A stretch of 64,000 nt of DNA, taken from the NCBI GenBank assembly GCA_020633295.1, contig JACKDW010000002.1:372001-436000 (forward strand), read 5' to 3'. Origin of the DNA: Myxococcales bacterium (GTDB lineage: Bacteria; Myxococcota_A; Polyangia; Nannocystales; Nannocystaceae). Position 1 is the stretch's first letter. Every line of letters begins with the position of its first letter. The position numbers and the translations under genes are program-made. Positions 9,505-21,220 of this stretch are shown one piece after another. The notes below the pieces were generated by a model, which worked only from the letters and a program-made list of their open reading frames with translations, was not told the DNA's origin and made no database searches.

Positions 9505-10946
9505 TCGACCTCCGTCGTCGCCGTGGTCGTCGTCGCCGGGAGCGCGTGCACGCGGGCGCGCGCCCGCGCGACGAGGAAGCGGCCGCCGTCGAACAGCAGG
9601 CCGTAGCCCTCGAGCGCGAGCAGGATGATGAAGGGGTCGTAGGGGCAGCGGAAGCGCGTGCCGCCGAAGAACACGGCGGCGAGCAGGATCAGCGCCCACA
9701 CGTGGACGGCGACGAGCCCCTCGTGGGCCGCGTTCTTGCGCCGGAACGCGAGCAGCAGCGCGAGGATCGCCGGGAACGTGAACGCGTAGATGTGCCAGCG
9801 ACCCCACTTCGTCGCGGTGTGCCGCCAGTACTGCTGCCCCGAGTCCGGCCACATCGTGTTGTAGCCGACCAGCAGCATCACGTTGATCACGCTGTACTTC
9901 AGCTGCCCGGCGACGCCCTCGTTGCGCATGCACTGGCGGATGTAGCCGCCGAGCACCTCCTTGTCGGAGATGTAGCCGGGGAACACAAGCTCGGGCCCGA
10001 GCGAGGGCTCGAGCTGGATCCACGAGCCCGGCGCGCGCTTCTCTCGGTGCTCGAGCTGGATCAGCGGCGGCGGGCCGAACATGATCCGCGAGCGGTAGCG
10101 ATCGTTGGGCGTCGACATGATCTTGCGCGCGTGACAGCGCCCAAAGGTCAGGTTAAATTGCCCGTTCTCGCTGACGAGCCCGCGGCGCTCCGTGTGGAAG
10201 TGCAGGCGGTAGGAGGAGTAGCCGAGGATCAGCGCGACCGGGATCGCGAGGCACACCAGGTGGCGCAGCGTGATCCGGCGCAGCGGCCCGCGCCGGTAGA
10301 CCAGCCAGAGCGCGCCGAAGACCGCCGCCGAGATCATGACCTGCGGGCGGATCGTGACCGCGAGCGCGACGAACAGCCCCGCGAGCCAGGCGTGGCGCGA
10401 GCGGCCCTCGTGCGCGAGGCGGACCAGGTAGTTGGTCGCCGCGAGCAGGCACAGCGCGAACGGGGTCTCGCTGAGCATGTAGCCGCCGAGCGAGATCAGC
10501 GGGTAGTAGAACACGAGGATCAGCCCGAGCGCCGGCGCGACCCAGCGCCGGCGCGACACGCGATCGGCGAGCGTGTAGGCGAGGCCGACGACCGTCGTGC
10601 CGAGCAGCGCGTAGACGACGCTGACCGCCTCGTAGTTCCAGCGCCCGAACAGCCACTTGAGCCCCGCGAGCAGGTAGTGGGTCCCGTAGGGGAAGAAGCC
10701 GTGGTACTCGACCTTGCCCCACGGATCGGCGAGCAGCTGACCGGCGCGGATGTTGTACCCGCGCATGTCGGAGACCACGTAGTGCCCCAGCGGGTGCACG
10801 TAGAGGTTCCAGTGCAGGCGCACGGCGAGCGTCGCGAGGACGATCGCGATCAGCCAGCGGTTGCGCCACAGCCAGGCGACGAAGCGCTCGCGCCAGGAGG
10901 GCGCGGCCGGCGAACTCGGGGGATCAAGACTCGCGCTCGCGATCAC
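9501..10946 (-). CDS. membrane glycosyltransferase of the PMT/ArnT (GT39-like) type
   Basis: This 481-residue integral membrane protein has about ten or more hydrophobic segments. After the first (WLIAIVLATLAVRLHWNLYV) comes a periplasmic loop with HYVVSDMRGYNIRAG, where the acidic residue corresponds to the conserved Asp of polyprenyl-phosphate-sugar transferases. Other spans include LGLILVFYYPLISLGGYML and AFTFPAILALLLAF. Such enzymes transfer a sugar from a lipid carrier to lipid A, protein or polymer at the periplasmic face. The acceptor is not known. The ligase gene downstream is coupled to it, which suggests a joint role in acylated or glycosylated envelope material, but this is inference. 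Confidence 0.72.
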   Translation of the reverse strand: MIASASLDPPSSPAAPSWRERFVAWLWRNRWLIAIVLATLAVRLHWNLYVHPLGHYVVSDMRGYNIRAGQLLADPWGKVEYHGFFPYGTHYLLAGLKWLFGRWNYEAVSVVYALLGTTVVGLAYTLADRVSRRRWVAPALGLILVFYYPLISLGGYMLSETPFALCLLAATNYLVRLAHEGRSRHAWLAGLFVALAVTIRPQVMISAAVFGALWLVYRRGPLRRITLRHLVCLAIPVALILGYSSYRLHFHTERRGLVSENGQFNLTFGRCHARKIMSTPNDRYRSRIMFGPPPLIQLEHREKRAPGSWIQLEPSLGPELVFPGYISDKEVLGGYIRQCMRNEGVAGQLKYSVINVMLLVGYNTMWPDSGQQYWRHTATKWGRWHIYAFTFPAILALLLAFRRKNAAHEGLVAVHVWALILLAAVFFGGTRFRCPYDPFIILLALEGYGLLFDGGRFLVARARARVHALPATTTTATTEVE

Positions 10947-11186
10947 GGTGCTCAGGGGCTCTTCTAAAAAAGAAAAAGGCGTCAGGGTGAGACGGTAAGG
11001 CTATGGCCGCGCGCGGCGGCGAGCGTGCGCCGCAGACTGTAGTACAACTGCCGCCGCCCGACGAACCCCCCGACGCGGGCGCGAGGCGGGGCCTGGCGGG
11101 GCCTGGCTGGGGGATCCGGCCGCGGGTCCGGTGCCCGGAGATCGCGCGCGGGGCCGAAGAATCGTGGCCCATGGCTGCGGGCGTCG

Positions 11187-11783
11187 TCAGCCCGGGCGCG
11201 TCATCAGCCACATCGGCGGGCAGCCGGGCGCCGGCGAGAGCTCGCGCGTGACCGTGAAGCCGAACCGCCGATAAAACGGCACGTTGCTCGGCTTGCTGCT
11301 CTCGAGGTACGCGGGCGCCGGTCGCTGCTCGACGCGCTCGAGCGCCGCCCGCATCAGCGCGCTGCCGATCCCGCGGCCCTGGAAGGCCGGGCGCACGCTG
11401 ATCGCGTAGAGGTAGTAGTGAGGCTCCTGCGTGTGATGGCGCGCGAGCGTGGCGTCGACGCGCAGGCCTCGGCTCAGGCTGCGCGCGCCCCCGTGACGGA
11501 GCATCGACGCGCCGATGTCGAGGCTGCGCCAGATCGGCACGTGCTTGGCGACGCCGGGCGGCAGCCACAGCGCGCCGCCCTCACCGCCCGCGGTGACGTG
11601 GCCGAAGCCGCGCGGGAGGTACAGCCGCCGGGCCCACGCCGTGTTGGCGTAGCGCAGCGCGTGATAGGAGCCGAACACCCAGTCGTTGATCGGGTCGCCG
11701 AGGAAGCCGTCGGCGATGATCGTCCCGATGAGCGCGGCCTCGTGGGGCGCGAGCTCGCGGACCGCCGGGGACGCGCGCGTCAT
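11187..11783 (-). CDS. GNAT family N-acetyltransferase
   Basis: This 198-residue protein starts at the ATG at 11783. The acetyl-CoA-binding motif A is clear: YAISVRPAFQGRGIGSALM (about 135-153), with the Q-x-x-G-x-G loop. Motif B follows (YLESSKPSNVPFYRRFGF), ending in the conserved Tyr/Phe region. The N-terminal half (AALIGTIIADGFLGDPINDW) resembles GNATs that act on small molecules or toxins. The substrate is unknown. It starts about 40 bases after the methyltransferase stop and is the last gene of the run that begins with the metal-efflux genes, so co-transcription is likely. Confidence 0.85.
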   Translation of the reverse strand: MTRASPAVRELAPHEAALIGTIIADGFLGDPINDWVFGSYHALRYANTAWARRLYLPRGFGHVTAGGEGGALWLPPGVAKHVPIWRSLDIGASMLRHGGARSLSRGLRVDATLARHHTQEPHYYLYAISVRPAFQGRGIGSALMRAALERVEQRPAPAYLESSKPSNVPFYRRFGFTVTRELSPAPGCPPMWLMTRPG

Positions 11784-11823
11784 CGCGGGCACCAGAGCAC
11801 AGATCGCCGGTCGGGCCAAGCGG

Positions 11824-12436
11824 TCAGGCGCGCGGCGTCGCGACGAGGTACGCGATCGGCAGCAGCCCCGGCAGCCGCTCGAGGCGCGTGACCGTGTAGC
11901 CCGCGTCCTCGACCAGCGCGCGCAGGCTCGCCGCGTCGAAGCGCGCGTGGGCGACGAACGGCGAGACCGCGCTCATCAGCCGCGAGAGCGCGCGCCGCCC
12001 GAGGTCGGCGCCATGCAAGAAGGTCGGCGCGATCAGGCGCCCGCCGGGCTTGAGCGCGCGCGCGATCTCGGCGAGCGCGCGCGCCGGCTCCTCCATGACG
12101 TGCAGCGCGTTGGCGCACAGCGCCGCGTCGAAGGCGTGGTCGTCGACCGCGAGCTGGTACGCGCTCATGGTCGCGAACTCGACGTTGGTGACGCCGGCGC
12201 CGGTCACCGCGGCGGTCAGGCGCGCGACCATCTCGGGCGAGACGTCGGTCGCGAGCACGCGCTTCGCCGCCGCGGCGAGCGCCCGCGTGAACTGACCTGT
12301 TCCAGCGGCCAGCTCAATCACTCGCTCGGCGCCCGCGAGCTCGGCCTGCAGGCGCGCGCGGATCGCCGGGTAGCTGCGATCGAACAGGCGGACGATCCGG
12401 TCGTAGCGGCCCGCCATCGCGTCCCAGGTGCGCGAC

Positions 12437-12444
<8 letters not shown>
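11824..12444 (-). CDS. class I SAM-dependent methyltransferase
   Basis: This 206-residue protein starts at ATG 12444. Motif I is IELAAGTGQFTRAL (about 42-55). The acidic residue of motif II is in LATDVSPEM, and the motif IV region is FDAALCANALHVM. The post-motif LKPGGRLIAPTFLHGADLG is typical of UbiE/COQ5-like small-molecule or lipid methyltransferases. Its start lies inside the last codons of the RND pump gene (8-base overlap), so it is coupled to the efflux operon. A role in methylating a metal(loid) or an envelope lipid would fit, but nothing in the sequence proves a substrate. Confidence 0.85.
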
Positions 12445-15607
<3,163 letters not shown>

Positions 15608-15609
15608 GG

Positions 15610-16796
15610 CTACTCGTCCTCTCCCAGCGTCTCGCGCAGCAGCTGTCCCTTGAGCAAGAAGCTGCCGAGGGCCGCGACCTCGTCGCCCGGCGCGAGGCCG
15701 TCGAGGATCTCGACGTCGTCGCCCGCGCGCTCGCCCGTGTGCACGCGCCGCAGCTCGTACGCCCGCTCGCCGACGCGCGCGAACACGGCCTGGTGCCCGT
15801 CGACCTCCTGGATCGCTGACCACGGGATCGCCAGCAGCCGCCGAGGCGCGTGCGCGTGGGTGCCCTCGACGCGCGCCGTCGCGAACATGCCCGGCTTGAG
15901 CCGGTGGCCGGGGTTCGGCAGCTCGACGCGGACGCCGGCGCTGCGCGTGCGCGGGTCGAGCATCGCGTCGACCAGCGCGACCGTCCCCTTGAACACCTCG
16001 CCCGGGAACGCGCGGACCTCGACGGTTACCTCCTGGCCCGGGTGCACGAAGCGCAGCTCTCGCTCGTAGACCGCGGCCTCGAGCCACAGCGCGTCGAGCG
16101 ACGCGACCTCGACGAGGTTGTGCGTCGGCTCGGCCCACTGCCCGACGTGCGCCGCGCGCTTGACCACGGTGCCCGCGAGCGGCGACGCGATCGCCACGCG
16201 CGAGGGCCCGTGGCCGTCGTCGACGTGATCGGGCTCGACGCCGTAGGCTCGCAGCCGGGTGCGCGCCGCCTGCAGCTCGGCGTTGGCGACCGACTGCTCG
16301 CCGCGCGCCTCCTCGACCGTGCGCTTGGGGCTGATGCGCTCGGAGTGCAGCTGCCCCGCGCGGCGGGCTGCGCTGCCGCGGACGCAGGCCCGCGCGCGCG
16401 CGCCACGAGCTCCGCGCGCGCGCGCCCGACCTCGGCGCTCTCGAGCTCGACCACGATCTGCCCGGCCGTCACCGCGTCGCCGGGGTTGACGAGCACCTCG
16501 ACCACGCGGCCCGACACGCGCGAGCCGATCGTCGCGTGCTGATCCGGGATCGGCCGCAGCTCGGCGGGGAACTCGAGCGAGGGCGTCAGCTCGCGCAGCT
16601 CGGCGCGCGCGTGCGTGAGCCCGAGGCTGGCGACGGCCCCCTCGCTCAGCTCGACGCGATCGTGGGCGGCCGCAGGCCTCGTCGCGGACTCGTCCTCGTC
16701 CTCCGCGTGCTCGCGCTCGGACGCGGCGTCCTGGCCCTGACACGCGAGCAGCGCGCCCAGCAGCAGCCAGCGCGCAGGTGGCGAGTTCAATTTCAT
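15610..16796 (-). CDS. RND periplasmic adaptor (membrane fusion) lipoprotein, frameshifted
   Basis: The protein should link the RND pump to an outer-membrane channel. The N-terminus has a lipoprotein signal (WLLLGALLAC), an acidic segment, then the first half-lipoyl strand block IGSRVSGRVVEVLVNPGDAV. Reading then shifts. The first frame carries sense to about AELVARARG. The other frame resumes RARACVRGSAARRAGQLHSE, then KRTVEEARGEQSVANAEL, the second lipoyl half IASPLAGTVVKRAAHVGQ and the beta-barrel FVHPGQEVTVEVRAFPGEVF. The switch falls in a CG-dinucleotide run at 16391-16404. It may be a slippage mutation or a sequencing error. ATG 16796 is chosen because it opens the signal peptide; no ribosome-binding site precedes it. 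Confidence 0.85.
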
Positions 16797-16799
16797 AGT

Positions 16800-16840
16800 T
16801 GAATAAGTGTTCAAATGTAAAAATTAGGAGCGCCTGTCAA
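16800..16840 (-). promoter_or_regulatory. ArsR/SmtB-type operator with -35 element of the metal efflux operon
   Basis: On the minus strand, TTGACA at 16840-16835 is a perfect -35. TACATT (16819-16814) is a possible -10 at short spacing (15 bases). Overlapping the expected transcription start is TGAACACTTATTCA (16813-16800). This fits the TGAACA-N2-TATTCA core recognised by SmtB/ZiaR/CzrA-type metal-sensing repressors and sits in a wider TTGAA/TTCAA inverted repeat. It ends four bases before the adaptor start codon, so the transcript would be nearly leaderless. Metal-induced derepression is the natural inference. No arsR/smtB gene is seen in the window. Confidence 0.75.
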
Positions 16841-16949
16841 GCACAAAAAACGACGTTTTCGGGTCCGTACGTCCCGAGCGCGGCGTTCGAGCCCCAGATC
16901 GCGCGCGTGATGAGCGCCGGCAGGCGCGATGGCGCGCCCGTCTCATGCC

Positions 16950-17204
16950 TCAAGAGACAGGACTGAAGTAACAGGCGGAAGCGCAGCTCGCCGCCGCGTC
17001 GTCACGACGACGCGCGAGAGCCCGCGACGCCTCCGGGCGCGCTGGCATCCGCAGGCGCTCAAGCTCTTCGATACGGTCCTCGAGCTGCTCAGCCAGCTCG
17101 CCACGCGACCCGAGCTGGCGCTCGGACTGCAGCGTGGCGAGCTTGGCCTCGAGCTGGCTGACGAGGGTCTCGAGGGCTTTGATTCGTTCGCTATTTGTTG
17201 GCAT
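16950..17204 (-). CDS. small coiled-coil protein
   Basis: This 84-residue frame starts at ATG 17204 and begins MPTNSERIKALETLVSQLEA. Residues 5-52 show heptad spacing of Leu/Ile (IKALETLVSQLEAKLATLQ, then LAEQLEDRIEELERL), a convincing parallel coiled coil. The tail is basic and then ends CYFSPVS. Local GC is lower than average and a weak GGGAG lies upstream. It stands between the efflux operon and the broken kinase gene, near the proposed inversion junction. It could be a real small gene or the start of a lost larger one, for example a transposase-associated frame. The family is unknown. Confidence 0.4.
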   Translation of the reverse strand: MPTNSERIKALETLVSQLEAKLATLQSERQLGSRGELAEQLEDRIEELERLRMPARPEASRALARRRDDAAASCASACYFSPVS

Positions 17205-17381
17205 GTCCTGGTCATCACTCCCTCGTGGGCACGGCCCATCCAATTCGAACTGAGGCGCAGCCCGCCACGATCTTCACCGACTTCGTCCGCGAGCACCGGG
17301 AAGCTCACCGACGAGCACGTCAAGCCGACGCCAAGGGAGCAGGCCCCGCCGCTTTGACGCGCGCAAGCTCGCCACGGATCT

Positions 17382-20300
17382 TTGCTTGTTCCTGCGGACG
17401 GTCGGGTGCGACAGCGCGATCGAGCCAGGTGCCCGATGTTCTCGATATGTGCCACGAGACGCGCACGATCCCGCGTCTGGCCGCGCTCCCCCGCGTACTG
17501 GCAAAACCACAAGAATACCGTCCTACGGCCTGAGAAGTCGGAAACAGCACGCTGCCAGGGTGAGGCCACAGGACCGGGTTTTGGGGGTGGGTCGTACGCC
17601 GCCTACGATCCCGAGCTCGAGCGTAAGGTCGCGCTGAAGCTCGTGATCCCGGCCGCGAGGGGCAGTCGACACGGCCAGGGCTCGACGCGGCTGCTGCGAG
17701 AGGCTCAGGCGCTCGCCAAGCTCAACCACCCCAACGTCGTCACCGTCCATGACGTCGGCGCGATCGAGAACTACGTGTGGCTCGCCATGGAGTATATCGA
17801 GGGCGAGACGCTCTCGAGCTGGGGCCAGCGCGCGCGGCCGTCGTGGCGGGAGGTCGTCGACGTCATGACCCGCGCGGGCCTCGGCCTCGAGGCCGCCCAC
17901 GCCGCGGGGCTGCTGCACCGCGACTTCAAGCCAGACAACGTGATGATCGGTCGCGACGGGCGCGTCCGCGTCATGGACTTCGGCCTCGCGCGGGCGCGCG
18001 CCTACGCGGGCGACAAGGACGGCGAGGATGATGAGGAGGAGGTCGACGAGACCGAGTCGATGTCGCGATCGGAGCTCGGCTCGCTGTCCCTGGAGATCAC
18101 GCAGGCGGGCTCGCTGCTGGGGACGCCCGCGTACATGGCCCCCGAGCAGTACTGCGGCCTCGAGGTGACCGCCGCGGCCGATCAGTTCGCGTTCTGCGTG
18201 ACGATGTGGGAGCTGCTGTACGGCGCGCGGCCGTTCTCGGGCGACTCGATCGTCAAGCTCGCGGCCGCGGCCGCGTCGGGGGCTCCGCGCGCCCCCGCGG
18301 GCGCGCGCGTCCCGGGGTGGCTTCGGCGGATCTGCGAGCGGGGGCTGTCTCCCGAGCCAGGTGATCGTTTCCCCTCGATCGCGGCGCTGCTCGGCGCGGT
18401 CGACTCGGCGCAGCGGCGCCGACGGGTGGGGCGCCGCGTCGCCGTCGTGCTCGGCGCGGGCTCGCTGGTCGCGGGCGGGTTCGGGCTGCACGAGCTCCGC
18501 GAGCGCCAGCAGCGGGCGGCGTGCGAGGCCGCGGGCGCGACGATCGAGGAGGTGTGGGGCGACGCTCGCCGCGACGCGCTCCGCGAGGCGCTGCTGCGCT
18601 CGGGCGCGAGCGTGGCGGAGACGACGGCGCAGAAGGTGACCCCGTGGCTCGATCGCTACGCCGCGACCTGGCGGGCGGCGCGGGTCGAGGCCTGCTACGC
18701 GGGCGAGCGAGACGAGCAGCTGAGCTTGGAGGAGTACGGGCGCGCGCGGTGGTGCCTCGAGGCGCGGCGCATGGAGTTCTCGACGCTGCTCGAGGAGCTG
18801 TCGCGGGGCGACACGCTCGCGACGACGAACGCGGTCACGGCGGCCTCGAGCCTGCAGCGCGCGCAGCCGTGCCTCGACCGCCGGCTGCTCCAGCTGCGCG
18901 AGGCGCCGCCGCCTGCGGCGCGCGAGGACGTGCGCGCGGCGCTGTCGGAGCTGTCCCGCGCGTCAGGTCTGCTCGTCGCGGGTGAGTACGCCGCGGGGCT
19001 CGAGCGCGCGGAGGCGGCGCTCGCGCGCGCGGAGGCGATCTCGTGGGCGCCGCTCGAGCTCGACGCGCGGCTGCTGGTGGGGCGCTCCTACGCGCACCTC
19101 GGGCGCTACGCGGACGCCGTCGACGTCGCGCGCGCGGTGTACCTCGACGCGGCCAAGCTCAGCGCGACGGAGCTCGCGTTCCGGGCCGCGGTGCACGTGA
19201 TGGAGACGACGGGCGTCCACCTCGAGCGCACCGAGGAGTCCTTGCTCTGGGGACAGCTCGCGGAGGTCGAGCTCGCGCGGCTCGGCGGCGACGAGGACGC
19301 GCTGCGGAGCGCGAGGCTGCTGCGCGGGCGCGGGCTGATCCGCTACCGCGCGGGCGAGTACGACGAGTCACGCGCGCTGCTCGAGCGCGCGCGCGCGCTG
19401 CGGACGCAGGCGCTCGGCGAGCACCACCCGGACGTCATGAGCGACACGGAGGACCTCGCCAACACGCTGGTCGCCATGGGCTCGTACGAGGAGGCGCGCG
19501 CGCTGCTCGAGCGCTCCGTCGCGGTCTACGAGGAGACCTACGGCGCCGAGCACCTCCAGGTCGCGGAGGCGCTCAACAACCTCGGGACCGTCGACATCGA
19601 GACCGGCGCGCGGGCGCAGGCGCGGCGATCGCTGACGCGCGCGCTCGAGCTCCGCGAGCGCGCGCTCGGGTCGGAGCACCCGAGCGTCGCCGACAGCCTC
19701 GTGAACCTCGCGGTCGTCGAGCGCGGCGATCGTCACAACGAGGCCGCGCGGGCGCTGTACGAGCGCGCGATCACCATCTACGAGGCGACGCTCGGCCCGG
19801 AGCACCCGAAGCTCGCGGTCGCGCTCAACAACCTCGCGCTCACGCTGGGCGACGCGGGCGCGCACGACGAGGCGAAGGCGCTGCACGAGCGCGTGCTCGC
19901 GATCCGCGAGCGGGCGCTGGGCGAGGGGCACCCGTCCATCGCCAGCGCGCAGTACAACCTCGCGCTCGTCGTGCTGAAGACGGACGGCCCCGAGGCGGGG
20001 CGCCGCGCGCTCGAGCGAGCGCTCGCGCTGTGGGAGAAGGCGCTGGGCGCCGAGCACCCCCACCTCGCGCACCCGCTGACCAACCTGTCCGAGCTCGCGC
20101 GAGACGAGGGCCGCGTGGACGAGGCGGTCGCGCTGGCCGAGCGCGCGGTGACGCTGCGCGAGCGCGCCGGCGTTGATCGTCAGCTCATCGCGCGCAGCGT
20201 GTTCGCGCGGGCCGAGGCGCTGTGGGACGCGCGGCAGCGCGAGCGCGCGCTCGCGGACGCGCGCGCGGCCGCGACGATCTACCGCGACGCGGCGCGCCAG

Positions 20301-20417
20301 GAGCAGCTCGACAAGGTCGAGGCCTGGCTCGCGGAGCGCGAGCGGACCCCGAGGCGAGCTCACGCGGGCGACTCGAGCTCGACGACCCAGACGCCGAAGC
20401 GCTCGCGCAGGAAGTGA
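17382..20417 (+). CDS. Ser/Thr protein kinase with TPR domain, abnormal N-terminus
   Basis: From about codon 72 the frame is a typical myxobacterial kinase: YAAYDPELERKVALKL (catalytic Lys 86), LLHRDFKPDNVMIG (HRD 179-181), VMDFGLARA (DFG 199-201) and YMAPEQYCG. A membrane span (RVAVVLGAGSLVAGGFGL) and some 500 residues of kinesin-light-chain-like TPR repeats follow, with recurring EHP and ALNNLA motifs. Before codon 65 nothing resembles a kinase; only GPGFGG could stand in for the glycine loop. The missing part (GRYVVVSELGAGGMGVVYAAY) exists at 4.5 kb on the other strand. The true start, if the gene is expressed, is unclear. The last 58 bases overlap the convergent gene at 20360. Confidence 0.8.
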   Translation: MLVPADGRVRQRDRARCPMFSICATRRARSRVWPRSPAYWQNHKNTVLRPEKSETARCQGEATGPGFGGGSYAAYDPELERKVALKLVIPAARGSRHGQGSTRLLREAQALAKLNHPNVVTVHDVGAIENYVWLAMEYIEGETLSSWGQRARPSWREVVDVMTRAGLGLEAAHAAGLLHRDFKPDNVMIGRDGRVRVMDFGLARARAYAGDKDGEDDEEEVDETESMSRSELGSLSLEITQAGSLLGTPAYMAPEQYCGLEVTAAADQFAFCVTMWELLYGARPFSGDSIVKLAAAAASGAPRAPAGARVPGWLRRICERGLSPEPGDRFPSIAALLGAVDSAQRRRRVGRRVAVVLGAGSLVAGGFGLHELRERQQRAACEAAGATIEEVWGDARRDALREALLRSGASVAETTAQKVTPWLDRYAATWRAARVEACYAGERDEQLSLEEYGRARWCLEARRMEFSTLLEELSRGDTLATTNAVTAASSLQRAQPCLDRRLLQLREAPPPAAREDVRAALSELSRASGLLVAGEYAAGLERAEAALARAEAISWAPLELDARLLVGRSYAHLGRYADAVDVARAVYLDAAKLSATELAFRAAVHVMETTGVHLERTEESLLWGQLAEVELARLGGDEDALRSARLLRGRGLIRYRAGEYDESRALLERARALRTQALGEHHPDVMSDTEDLANTLVAMGSYEEARALLERSVAVYEETYGAEHLQVAEALNNLGTVDIETGARAQARRSLTRALELRERALGSEHPSVADSLVNLAVVERGDRHNEAARALYERAITIYEATLGPEHPKLAVALNNLALTLGDAGAHDEAKALHERVLAIRERALGEGHPSIASAQYNLALVVLKTDGPEAGRRALERALALWEKALGAEHPHLAHPLTNLSELARDEGRVDEAVALAERAVTLRERAGVDRQLIARSVFARAEALWDARQRERALADARAAATIYRDAARQEQLDKVEAWLAERERTPRRAHAGDSSSTTQTPKRSRRK
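17594..17606. repeat. 13-bp copy of inverted repeat pair (partner at 4552-4564)
   Basis: GTACGCCGCCTAC encodes YAAY at the point where this frame becomes a recognisable kinase. It is the inverse copy of the repeat inside the N-terminal kinase fragment and so a candidate recombination junction. Confidence 0.6.
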
Positions 20418-21085
20418 GACCTGTCGTCCGAGCGCACGCGCCGGGGGTCGACGCGACGCTGACCGATCCGCGTGAGCGGGTCGAGCCGGTGCAGCGAGAT
20501 CGTCGCGCCGTCGAACCACAGGAGCACCTCGTCGTCGCAGCGCAGCGCGACCGCCTGCGGCGCGCGCCAGTCGAACTCCGCGCCGCAGGTCACGTGCGTC
20601 TCGCGGTTGAACACGAGCACCTCCACGGGCTCGTCGAGGGACCCGGGCCAGCGCGCGGGGCGGGGCGAGGCCGACCACGCGGCGCGCGGCGTGCCGCTCG
20701 CGCGCGCGTACGCCCGGACGCCGCGCGCGTCCGCGATCACGACCTCGCGCGCGCGGATGTCGGTGAGCAGCGTGCGCGGGAGCTCGCGCTCGGTCGGGCG
20801 CCCGACGCACTCGTCGAACCACGGCTCCGGCGGGTGCAGGCGCACGTGGTTCTCGAGCGCCTCGGCGGGCGCGAGCGCGACCTGGCGCGCGAGCTCGTCG
20901 GCCGGCAGCGGCGTGAACCAGATCGCCTGGCCGTCGCGCGCGAAGAGCTCGAGCCCGAGGCGCTCCTGCGCCCCCTGCCCGTCGGCCGGGCCGAGCCGCC
21001 AGCGCACGCCGACATCCTCGGCGAACGCGGCGCGCGGGCTGGGCGGCGCGAGCAGGAGCGACACGACGAGCGACAGCGGGTGCAC
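20360..21085 (-). CDS. exported protein of unknown function
   Basis: From the GTG at 21085 the product has 241 residues. It starts with a signal peptide (MHPLSLVVSLLLAPPSPRAAFA, cleavage before EDVGVRW). The mature part mentions no known motif. It contains FDECVGRPTERELPR, a single TCGAEFDW with one Cys, and a beta-rich second half ending FGVWVVELESPA. It is probably periplasmic. Its 3' end overlaps the 3' end of the kinase-TPR gene by 58 bases on the opposite strand, an unusually long convergent overlap. Confidence 0.6.
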   Translation of the reverse strand: MHPLSLVVSLLLAPPSPRAAFAEDVGVRWRLGPADGQGAQERLGLELFARDGQAIWFTPLPADELARQVALAPAEALENHVRLHPPEPWFDECVGRPTERELPRTLLTDIRAREVVIADARGVRAYARASGTPRAAWSASPRPARWPGSLDEPVEVLVFNRETHVTCGAEFDWRAPQAVALRCDDEVLLWFDGATISLHRLDPLTRIGQRRVDPRRVRSDDRSHFLRERFGVWVVELESPA

Positions 21086-21220
21086 GCGATGAGAAACGCG
21101 CGCGACGGCGAGATGATTCAACGCGCCCGCGCGGCGCGGCAAAACATGACTCTTTGGCAAGATTATAGAATCGCGGCGCGGCGCGCGGGACGTGAGTGCT
21201 ACATTTCCCGAGAGGCTCGA

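Noticed and set aside
16943..17569. A 208-codon leftward frame suggesting a transposase remnant at the inversion junction
   Set aside because: No DDE or other transposase motif, no terminal inverted repeats and no target duplication are visible. The small coiled-coil frame inside is more convincing.
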